Part shown: piece after piece, positions 1-5,220 of the stretch | Numbering within the stretch: the first letter of the stretch is position 1 | How the letters are laid out: every line of letters starts with the position of its first letter | DNA from: Acidimicrobiia bacterium | GTDB lineage: Bacteria; Actinomycetota; Acidimicrobiia; Spongiisociales; UBA5794 | Assembly (NCBI GenBank): GCA_013003515.1 | Contig: JABDIW010000007.1 | Span: 1 to 5,558, forward strand | Direction: 5' to 3' | Length of the DNA stretch: 5,558 nucleotides | Translations under genes and position numbers: made by a program | The notes under the pieces: model-generated | Databases searched by the model: none | What the model was told of the DNA's origin: nothing | Seen by the model: only the letters and a program-made list of their open reading frames with translations

Positions 1-314
1 TCCGCTCGGTCGTTGGTGAGTTCCTCGAACACTCACGCATCTACAAGTTCGGCGCCGGGGTCGAAGAGGCCGTGTACTACATGGGCTCCGCAGACATGAT
101 GCCGCGCAACCTCGACGGACGGGTCGAGTCGCTCACCCCGGTCACCGATCCGCGACTCAAGCACCGAGTCCAGGAGATCCTGGATGCCGGCTTCGAAGAC
201 GACGCCCTCTCCTGGACATTGACCGACGACACCTGGTCCAAGGTTCCGGTCGTCACCGGGACGTCCGTGCACGCTCGACTCAAGGAAGCGGCTCTCAGCA
301 GGGCCAGCGACTGA
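1..314 (+). CDS. ppk1: Polyphosphate kinase 1, C-terminal end (5' truncated by window)
   Basis: PPK1 makes long-chain polyphosphate reversibly from the gamma phosphate of ATP. Only the last 103 residues or so are present; the reading frame is open from base 3 and the gene starts outside the window. The visible part matches the end of the C-terminal catalytic domain. It has the EFLEHSRIYKFG stretch, then YYMGSADMMPRNLDGRVE, then a TDPRLKHRVQEIL helix, all typical of PPK1 proteins. The variable tail (SWTLTDDTWSKVP) resembles the actinobacterial form, in which a short Trp-containing strand follows. The catalytic phospho-histidine lies upstream and cannot be checked. The TGA stop shares its A with the ATG of the next gene, so the two genes are probably co-transcribed and translationally coupled. 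The family assignment is firm; whether the whole gene is intact is unknown. Confidence 0.93.
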   Translation, partial: RSVVGEFLEHSRIYKFGAGVEEAVYYMGSADMMPRNLDGRVESLTPVTDPRLKHRVQEILDAGFEDDALSWTLTDDTWSKVPVVTGTSVHARLKEAALSRASD

Positions 315-1234
315 TGGCGGAGTACACGGCTCGACGAGGAGACGTCTCGGCGGCCGGTGGCGTGGTCTTCCGGCGCCGCAAGAAGGACGGCAGCCCCCTG
401 TTCCTCCTCGTCCATCGGCCTCGATACAAGGACTGGACGTTTCCCAAGGGGAAGCTCGACAAAGGCGAGAGCTTCCTCGATGCAGCCGTTCGCGAGGTCG
501 CCGAGGAGACCGGCATCAACCCACAAGTTCATTTGCCGCTCGGCACCGTCACCTACACCACCGGTCGCAGGAACAACAAGGTCGTCCGGTACTGGCTGAT
601 GGAGGGCAAGAAGAAAGACTTCAAGCCAAACAAGGAGGTCGACAGGGTCCTGTGGCTGTCGGCAGATCAGGCGAGGTTGCAGCTGACGTACGACCGGTCG
701 GAGAAGCTCCTGCAATGGGCCCAGCTCAGACTCGAACACCCCGACGACGGCAAGGTGTACCTGGTGCGCCACGGCAAGGCGGGGAAGCGCAAGGACTTCG
801 AGGGCCAAGACGTGGACCGGCCCCTCTCCAAGTCGGGCCGCAAACAGGCACAAGCCCTCAACCAGTTCCTCTCCGGGTATCCGCTCATGCGGCTGGCAAC
901 ATCACCTGCGTTGCGATGTCGCGAGACGCTTGACCCGCTGGCGAGAACGATGGCGCTTCCCGCCGAGTCCGAGGGATCCCTTTCGGAAGGCTCGTCTCCC
1001 GAGCTGGTGGCCAAGTTCATCGGAACCCTGGCGGGGACGACGACGGTGCTCGCCACACACGGTGATGTCATCGCCAACCTCATCGGGATGCTGCGTGCCG
1101 ATGGCGTGAAGATCAAAGGGCCAAAGGTCTCCATGAAGGACGACATCGAAAAAGGCGGGATCTGGGTGCTGCGGACCAGGGGCCGTCGGATCCGGCGGGC
1201 TCGCTACGTGCCGCCGCCAGTTCGCAGCGACTGA
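314..1234 (+). CDS. mutT1: MutT1-like Nudix hydrolase fused to a histidine phosphatase domain
   Basis: This 306-residue protein has two domains. Residues 10-140 form a Nudix domain with a perfect Nudix box: G46, E52, R60, E61, E64, E65, G67. Residues 147-260 form a SixA-like histidine phosphatase domain with the catalytic RHG at 152-154 (phospho-acceptor H153), SPALRCRET at 197-205, and THGD at 248-251 (second catalytic His249). This is the architecture and approximate length of mycobacterial MutT1. That enzyme hydrolyses 8-oxo-dGTP and 8-oxo-GTP to diphosphates and also acts on diadenosine polyphosphates; the phosphatase domain assists or regulates. Both active sites look intact. The tail is basic (RTRGRRIRRARYV). 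The ATG overlaps the ppk1 stop by one base, and an AGGG lies about ten bases upstream. Mycobacterial mutT1 also neighbours ppk1, which supports the name. The exact substrate is inferred from family only. Confidence 0.9.
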   Translation: MAEYTARRGDVSAAGGVVFRRRKKDGSPLFLLVHRPRYKDWTFPKGKLDKGESFLDAAVREVAEETGINPQVHLPLGTVTYTTGRRNNKVVRYWLMEGKKKDFKPNKEVDRVLWLSADQARLQLTYDRSEKLLQWAQLRLEHPDDGKVYLVRHGKAGKRKDFEGQDVDRPLSKSGRKQAQALNQFLSGYPLMRLATSPALRCRETLDPLARTMALPAESEGSLSEGSSPELVAKFIGTLAGTTTVLATHGDVIANLIGMLRADGVKIKGPKVSMKDDIEKGGIWVLRTRGRRIRRARYVPPPVRSD

Positions 1235-1875
1235 CAGAACCCCACCATCAGCTCGACGAGCGACTCGAAGACCTCGCTCTGATCTCGGCCGTCCTTCTTG
1301 CGAACCTTGAACGAGTGGTCTCCTCCCTCGATCACCTCCAGCCGGGCACCAGGGATCGCGTCCACCACCGGTTTGACGACGTCGAGCGGCCCCAGAGCGT
1401 CGCGATCACCCTGGATGAACAGCTGGGGCGCTGTGATCGCGGCGAGGTGTTCGGAATTGCGTGTTTCCCGCTTGCCGGGAGCGACGAACGGGTAACCGAG
1501 GTATGCCAGGCCGACGGCGGAACGCGGGCCACCGTCCCACGATCCCCGAGGCACGGTCCCCGTCACCAGGTGCGATCCGATCCTGCCCCCCATCGACTTT
1601 CCGGCCACCACGACGTGCTCGACGCGCCCGGCAAGGTCGTCAAAGGCGGCGGCATGGCTGTTCAGCAGCTTGGCCGGGGCGTCGGGGCGCTTCCTACCTT
1701 CGGCGATGTAGGGATAGTCGAATGTCATCACCGTCAGCCCCGCCGCGGCGATGCCGTCGCGCATCGTCGTCATGAAGGGATGGTTCTGGCCGGCCCCGGC
1801 TCCATGGGCGAGCAAGACACCGATGTCGTCCGAGCCCGTCAGCAGGGTCGATGTGCTTCCCGATGTGGTGTTCAC
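1204..1875 (-). CDS. Alpha/beta hydrolase, KANL3/Tex30-like family
   Basis: A 223-residue, probably cytosolic alpha/beta hydrolase. From the chosen start, the oxyanion-loop motif HGAGAG is at residues 24-29, followed by HPFM. The nucleophile elbow is GKSMGG (Ser94), the likely acid is Asp159 in QGDRDALG, and the catalytic His187 is in GGDHSF. The short HGAGAG..PFM and GKSMGGR signatures are those of the KANL3/Tex30-like hydrolases (formerly called dienelactone-hydrolase-like). No substrate is established for the bacterial members. The GTG at 1875 overlaps the stop of the upstream membrane-protein gene as GTGA, the usual arrangement for coupled translation. A GTG at 1917 would add 14 residues but overlap the upstream gene by 46 bases. 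Neither start has a strong ribosome-binding site. The 3' end runs 31 bases into the convergent mutT1-like gene. Fold and triad are secure; the biological role is unknown. Confidence 0.88.
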   Translation of the reverse strand: MNTTSGSTSTLLTGSDDIGVLLAHGAGAGQNHPFMTTMRDGIAAAGLTVMTFDYPYIAEGRKRPDAPAKLLNSHAAAFDDLAGRVEHVVVAGKSMGGRIGSHLVTGTVPRGSWDGGPRSAVGLAYLGYPFVAPGKRETRNSEHLAAITAPQLFIQGDRDALGPLDVVKPVVDAIPGARLEVIEGGDHSFKVRKKDGRDQSEVFESLVELMVGFCQSLRTGGGT

Positions 1876-2555
1876 CGCTGTGAATCCACGCGGTACATCG
1901 AATCGCAGTGTGGGCACCGGGTCAGAACCCCGGTCTCGGTGACCGAGACCTCACCCCACCGTGGGCAGTGTCCCCATTCCTCATGGTCTCCACCAGGATC
2001 TCTGGGAACCGCGTCGAGACGATGCAGCACGGGCACCACGACGCTGAAGGCAGCGACCAGCACGGCGACGACACCGATCACCCGGGCCATGCCCGACTCC
2101 CCAATCTCGCCCCAGAGGGCCAGCAGCAACAGCGCAGACAGCAACGCACCGCTGGCGGCGGACACGAAGCCGACCCAGCGGTGCTCGGCAGCGAGGCGAG
2201 CCGTGGCGAGCAACGCAATCCAAGCTCCAGTCACACCAACGGTGATCGCCGATACGGTCAGCTTCCAGAACACCTCGTTGTCGGGATCGGACCAGATGCC
2301 AACGATCACGAGGCCAAACCCGAGCACCGCGCCGGAGACCCCGATGATGGCCGCGATGCGAGCGTTGTCCCAGCCAGTAGAGGCGGCAAGCGCGAGCAGG
2401 CTCCCACCGGCCAGTGACAGCGACGTCCCCAGGATGCGACCCGTGGTGTCGTCGAAGTCGCCGAAAGCGACCGCCCAGATGGCGATGGCAGCCGTGACCG
2501 CAACCGATGCGATCAGCAGCCACAGCGCCACACGGCGGATATCGGTCTTATCCAT
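1872..2555 (-). CDS. Six-helix membrane protein with C-terminal zinc-ribbon-like tail
   Basis: I do not recognise a named family for this 227-residue protein. By reading hydrophobicity, six transmembrane segments fall at about residues 9-31, 41-59, 66-88, 98-120, 128-149 and 156-178. They have short loops and arginine-rich ends (IRR near the N-terminus, HRLDAVPR after the last helix). A soluble tail of about 45 residues ends in a zinc-ribbon-like module: HCPRWG at 196-201, then about 15 residues later RCPHCDSMYRV at 213-223. The second cysteine of the first knuckle, expected in CPRCG, is Trp200, so only three cysteines remain (197, 214, 217), with His196 or His191 as possible substitute ligands. 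The ATG is preceded by GGAG at close spacing. It heads a two-gene unit with the downstream hydrolase, which starts inside its stop codon. Function is unknown; a sensor or scaffold role would be speculation. Confidence 0.8.
   Translation of the reverse strand: MDKTDIRRVALWLLIASVAVTAAIAIWAVAFGDFDDTTGRILGTSLSLAGGSLLALAASTGWDNARIAAIIGVSGAVLGFGLVIVGIWSDPDNEVFWKLTVSAITVGVTGAWIALLATARLAAEHRWVGFVSAASGALLSALLLLALWGEIGESGMARVIGVVAVLVAAFSVVVPVLHRLDAVPRDPGGDHEEWGHCPRWGEVSVTETGVLTRCPHCDSMYRVDSQR
1932..1950. repeat. 19-base near-perfect palindrome inside the membrane-protein gene
   Basis: GGTCTCGGT (1932-1940) and ACCGAGACC (1942-1950) are exact reverse complements around a single G, giving nine-base arms. 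The element lies within the codons for the zinc-ribbon loop (residues VSVTET) of the membrane protein. It is about 57 bases upstream of the chosen hydrolase start and 15 bases upstream of the alternative GTG at 1917. It could be a protein-binding site or an RNA hairpin that affects hydrolase translation. It could also be coincidental codon choice. Confidence 0.5.
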
Positions 2556-2561
2556 GTCTCC

Positions 2562-2567
2562 ACAGTA
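2562..2567 (-). promoter_or_regulatory. Putative -10 box (TACTGT) for membrane-protein/hydrolase unit
   Basis: On the minus strand TACTGT fits TAnnnT and is followed by six bases (GGAGAC) and then the ATG at 2555. This places a transcription start on or next to the start codon. A weak -35 candidate, GTGTCA (2585-2590), lies 17 bases upstream. The GGAG between box and ATG could instead act as a Shine-Dalgarno sequence, so a leadered transcript from a promoter further upstream is not excluded. Confidence 0.4.
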
Positions 2568-2572
2568 TCCGG

Positions 2573-2590
2573 CCCATGGGTGTCTGACAC
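2573..2590. repeat. Two abutting short dyads in the divergent intergenic region
   Basis: CCCATGGG (2573-2580) is a perfect palindrome, and GTGTC-T-GACAC (2580-2590) is an inverted repeat with five-base arms around one base. They share the G at 2580 and sit in the 89-base gap between the divergent membrane-protein and pgl starts. The second overlaps the candidate -35 of the minus-strand gene. They could be operator half-sites, but arms this short also arise by chance. Confidence 0.3.
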
Positions 2591-2632
2591 GAAGAAGCCG
2601 ACCCGGCGGCGACCACGCAAATGCGACGTACC

Positions 2633-2638
2633 TACGCT
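2633..2638 (+). promoter_or_regulatory. Putative leaderless -10 box (TACGCT) for pgl
   Basis: TACGCT fits TAnnnT and ends six bases (GTGGGG) before the ATG at 2645, so transcription would start at or beside the A of the start codon. The GGGG touching the ATG is too close to serve as a Shine-Dalgarno sequence, which favours leaderless translation. The best -35 candidate is poor (GCGACC, 2609-2614). If this box is real, it rules out the upstream ATG at 2621. Confidence 0.45.
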
Positions 2639-2644
2639 GTGGGG

Positions 2645-3328
2645 ATGGACATCAGGGTGTACGACGACCGGACGGGCCTCGCCGACGCCGCGGCGCAACT
2701 CATCGTCGATCGCGCCGCTGCCGGGACCTTCTCGCTGGGACTCGCCGGAGGCAGCACTCCCCGGGCAACCTATGAGCGTCTCGCCGAGATGCGCGCGGAC
2801 CTGAGTGGGGCGACGCTGTGGCTCGGTGACGAGCGTTGGGTGGACCCCGACCATCGAGACTCGAACGCCCGCATGGCTCGGGAATCGCTCGGCACCGCGC
2901 ACGGCGCATCATTCGTCGTGCCCGATTGGAGCCTCGGCGAGCCCGAAACGGCTGCGGCCGCCTACGAGCTGGCCCTCGACCGAGCCCTGGAGGGCCGGCC
3001 ACCGGGACTCGTGCTGCTCGGCATGGGTGACGACGGCCACACCGCTTCGCTGTTTCCCGGAACGAGGGCACTCGAGGTGACCGATCGCAACTACGTCGCC
3101 AACTGGGTCGACGAGAAAGAGGCGTGGCGGCTGACAGCCACGGTGCCGTTCCTGGCCTCTGCCGATCAGGTGGTGTTCCTCGTTGCCGGAGAATCGAAGG
3201 CTGCGATGGTGGAGCGGGTCATCGAGCGAGCCGAACCGTTCCCGTCGCGAGTGGTATCCGACGCCGCCCGGGACGTCATCTGGATGCTCGACACGGCAGC
3301 AGCCTCGCGGCTGGGCCGCCCCCTGTGA
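2645..3328 (+). CDS. pgl: 6-phosphogluconolactonase
   Basis: Pgl hydrolyses 6-phosphogluconolactone to 6-phosphogluconate, the second step of the oxidative pentose phosphate pathway, in the cytosol. The 227-residue protein is of normal length for the DevB/SOL-type family. It has the phosphate-binding loop LGLAGGSTPR (31-40), the LWLGDERWVDPDHRDSN block (58-74), the signature LLGMGDDGHTASLFPG (124-139), the TVPFLASADQVVFLVAGESK block (166-185), and a C-terminal VIWMLDTAAASRL helix. No key motif is missing. I chose the ATG at 2645 because MDIRVYDDRTGLADAAA begins as family members usually do and because a TAnnnT box is placed correctly for it. The in-frame ATG at 2621 would add eight residues (MRRTYAVG). 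No zwf, opcA or tal neighbour is visible, unlike the usual actinobacterial cluster; the gene appears to be monocistronic. Its stop abuts that of the convergent rtcB. Confidence 0.93.
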   Translation: MDIRVYDDRTGLADAAAQLIVDRAAAGTFSLGLAGGSTPRATYERLAEMRADLSGATLWLGDERWVDPDHRDSNARMARESLGTAHGASFVVPDWSLGEPETAAAAYELALDRALEGRPPGLVLLGMGDDGHTASLFPGTRALEVTDRNYVANWVDEKEAWRLTATVPFLASADQVVFLVAGESKAAMVERVIERAEPFPSRVVSDAARDVIWMLDTAAASRLGRPL

Positions 3329-4771
3329 TCAGCCCTTGACCACGCCCAGCGGACGGAGCCTGGCCACCCGGGCCGCCAAGCCTGCTCGCTCGCACACGTC
3401 GGCCACCTCGTCCACGTCCTTGTAGGCGTACGGAGCCTCCTCGGACAGCAGCTTCACCGAACCGGGCCGAACCGCGATCCCGGCGTCCTCGAGCGCTCTC
3501 CTCACCTCGGAGCCCGACGAGTGCGCCTTGGCCTTCTTCCGGCTCATCACCCGGCCCGCTCCGTGCGCCGCAGAGGCAAACGCCGGGTTCGCGGCGACAC
3601 CACGCAGCACCCACGAAGCCGTGCCCATGCTTCCGGGGATGAGCACGGGCTGGCCGACCTGCCGCACGTCGTCGGGCAGGTCGGCGTGGCCGGGGCCGAA
3701 GGCACGGGTAGCACCCTTGCGGTGCACACACAGCTCGGTGGCGACACCGTCGAGGTCGTGGGTCTCGAGCTTCGCCAGGTTGTGGGCTACGTCGTAGACC
3801 AGGTCCATCCCCGTCGATCGTGGGGCGATCCCGAAGGCGCGGGCGAACGCCTCCCGAGCCTCGTGGGCCAGGATGTGGCGATTTGCCCAGGCGAAGTTGG
3901 CTGAGGCGGCCATGGCCGCCAGGTAGCTGCGACCCTCGGTCGACGTCACGGGAACGCTGGCGAGCTGCCGGTCGGGGACGGCGATGCCGTACCGATTCAT
4001 GGCATTGCCCATCAGCTTCAGCTGGTCGGTGCAGGTCTGGTGCCCCAGACCTCGGGACCCGCAGTGGATCATCACCACGACCATGCCTTCCTCGAGCCCG
4101 AAGACCCGCGCCGCGGTGGGGTCGAGCACCCGATCGACCGCCTGTACCTCGAGGAAGTGATTGCCGGCACCCAGTGAGCCGAGCTGGTCTCCTCCGCGTG
4201 TCAACGCCCGATCGGTCATGGCGTCGACCTCGGCGCCGTCCGATGTGCCGCGTTCCTCGCATCGCTCGAGATCGGCATCCCATCCGTACCCCGCAGCGAC
4301 AGCCGCGGCGGCTCCCCTTCGGAGGACGTCTTTCAAGATGGCGCGCGGCGCGATCGCCCCTTTGCCGATACCGCGTGGGATCCGCCGGTCCAGCTCCGCC
4401 ATCACTTGGTCACGATTCCCGGCGAAGTCCTCTTCGGTGAACTTCGAGGCAAGCAGGCGCACTCCGCAGCAGATGTCGAAGCCCACACCTCCTGGCGAGA
4501 CCACACCGTCGGCGACACGGGTCGCGGCAACTCCGCCGATGGGGAAGCCGTATCCCCAGTGGATGTCGGGCATCGCAAAGGAGGCTTCGACGATGCCGGG
4601 GAGGTGAGCGACGTTGGCCACCTGATCTGCGGCGCGGTCCTGTGTGATGGCGTCGATCAGCCGACCCGATGCAAAGATCCGGCCCGGAACCCGCATGTCC
4701 CCGGACACCGGCAGTTCCCAGACGACGTCGGACTTGCGCACCAGCTCCACGCCCCCAGCTTCTGCACTCAT
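3329..4771 (-). CDS. rtcB: RtcB RNA ligase (RNA-splicing ligase)
   Basis: RtcB joins RNA 2',3'-cyclic phosphate (or 3'-phosphate) ends to 5'-hydroxyl ends through a GMP-histidine intermediate, using GTP and Mn2+. The 480-residue length is normal. By analogy with the Pyrococcus enzyme, the metal ligands are Asp99 and Cys102 in FDICCGVR, His205 in GAGNHFLEVQ, His236 in MIHCGSRGLGHQ and His330 in YDVAHN. The guanylylated histidine is His403 in HGAGRVMSR, and the conserved terminal lysine is Lys479 in LRPLGVVKG. Guanosine-contacting stretches VHRKGATRAF and IPGSMGT are also present. The active site appears complete. The gene lies 24 bases downstream of the archease gene on the same strand, so they probably form one transcript. 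No strong ribosome-binding site is visible before the ATG. In bacteria RtcB is generally linked to RNA repair or healing of cleaved tRNA and rRNA; the substrate here is unknown. Confidence 0.96.
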   Translation of the reverse strand: MSAEAGGVELVRKSDVVWELPVSGDMRVPGRIFASGRLIDAITQDRAADQVANVAHLPGIVEASFAMPDIHWGYGFPIGGVAATRVADGVVSPGGVGFDICCGVRLLASKFTEEDFAGNRDQVMAELDRRIPRGIGKGAIAPRAILKDVLRRGAAAAVAAGYGWDADLERCEERGTSDGAEVDAMTDRALTRGGDQLGSLGAGNHFLEVQAVDRVLDPTAARVFGLEEGMVVVMIHCGSRGLGHQTCTDQLKLMGNAMNRYGIAVPDRQLASVPVTSTEGRSYLAAMAASANFAWANRHILAHEAREAFARAFGIAPRSTGMDLVYDVAHNLAKLETHDLDGVATELCVHRKGATRAFGPGHADLPDDVRQVGQPVLIPGSMGTASWVLRGVAANPAFASAAHGAGRVMSRKKAKAHSSGSEVRRALEDAGIAVRPGSVKLLSEEAPYAYKDVDEVADVCERAGLAARVARLRPLGVVKG

Positions 4772-4795
4772 GGGTCTGGACGGTAGGGGCGATGG

Positions 4796-5203
4796 TCAGA
4801 CGTCGAAGTAGACCCGGCCATGCCACCCCTCGGAGGTCGCCTCGACCACCAGGCCGTGATACGTGACCGCCTTGATCGGTGGACCGACGACGTCGACCTC
4901 GCCACTTGGCATTCCGCCTGCTGTGATCCCGACACCGTCGTTGGTCTCGACCACGTCGACGACTCCGAACACGACGTCCTCGACTTCCGACAGGTACAGC
5001 AGCTCGGAGAGAGCATCAACCACGAGGTCGGCGGGCTCACCCCCCTCGACCGTTGCCTCGACGGCTCGACTCGGTTCGGTCTCTGCAGGACCCGCCACGA
5101 GCTCGAACATGCCGGTTGCCAGTTCCTCGATCAGCTCGCCCAATGTGGGCGCAGTGGCATCGATGCCGGTATCGGCGGTGTGGGACAGCACGGTACGGGG
5201 CAC
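4796..5203 (-). CDS. Archease, RtcB-activating protein
   Basis: Archease is a small metal-binding cofactor that promotes RtcB guanylylation and multiple turnover and can widen its nucleotide use. The 135-residue protein has the family landmarks: HTADTGIDATA near the start (residues 8-18, with conserved Asp11), the LLYLSEVEDVVF segment (68-79), the KAVTYHGLVV strand (111-120), and the C-terminal GWHGRVYFDV, whose Asp134 corresponds to the conserved terminal acidic metal ligand. The start is the GTG at 5203, which places HTAD at the usual distance from the N-terminus. Only a pyrimidine-rich stretch precedes it and no Shine-Dalgarno sequence is present. A TAGCCT box six bases upstream suggests a leaderless transcript. 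The gene directly precedes rtcB, an arrangement known across bacteria and archaea and strong support for a joint function. The central region (residues 40-60) is acidic and variable. Confidence 0.94.
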   Translation of the reverse strand: MPRTVLSHTADTGIDATAPTLGELIEELATGMFELVAGPAETEPSRAVEATVEGGEPADLVVDALSELLYLSEVEDVVFGVVDVVETNDGVGITAGGMPSGEVDVVGPPIKAVTYHGLVVEATSEGWHGRVYFDV

Positions 5204-5209
5204 GAGGCG

Positions 5210-5215
5210 AGGCTA
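5210..5215 (-). promoter_or_regulatory. Putative leaderless -10 box (TAGCCT) for archease-rtcB
   Basis: On the minus strand TAGCCT fits TAnnnT and is followed by six bases (CGCCTC) and then the GTG at 5203. No purine-rich ribosome-binding site exists between the preceding stop codon and this GTG. The box lies in the 17-base gap after the lipoprotein gene, with the presumed -35 region inside that gene (TTCGCG with a 16-base spacer is the best I see, a weak match). The archease-rtcB pair could therefore be transcribed separately from the lipoprotein gene. Confidence 0.45.
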
Positions 5216-5220
5216 CGCGG

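Noticed and set aside
77..853. A 258-codon minus-strand open frame opposite ppk1 and the mutT1-like gene.
   Set aside because: The opposite strand encodes two clear protein families there, and the antisense product shows no motif.
1876..1917. GTG at 1917 as the start of the hydrolase.
   Set aside because: It would overlap the membrane-protein gene by 46 bases through the zinc-ribbon codons. The GTGA overlap at 1875 is the more usual coupling and keeps the full hydrolase fold. Not excluded.
2621..2644. Upstream ATG adding eight residues (MRRTYAVG) to pgl.
   Set aside because: The extension would place the TACGCT box inside the coding region, it lacks a ribosome-binding site, and family members start near MDIRVYDD. 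It remains possible.
1315..2775. A 486-codon plus-strand open frame antisense to the hydrolase and membrane-protein genes.
   Set aside because: It runs through two well-supported genes and into pgl. Its product is Ser/Thr/Pro/Arg-rich with no recognisable domain, and long antisense frames are expected in GC-rich DNA.
3329..3420. Possible intrinsic terminator after pgl.
   Set aside because: I found no stable hairpin followed by a T-run near either convergent junction, and the region is rtcB coding sequence.
3276..4283. A 335-codon minus-strand open frame overlapping rtcB in another frame.
   Set aside because: Its Arg/Gly-rich composition is the signature of a frame-shifted reading of a GC-rich gene. 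The rtcB frame carries every catalytic residue.
4780..4785. TACCGT on the minus strand as a separate -10 box for rtcB.
   Set aside because: It ends eight bases before the ATG rather than six, has no -35 partner, and the 24-base gap after archease suggests a shared transcript.
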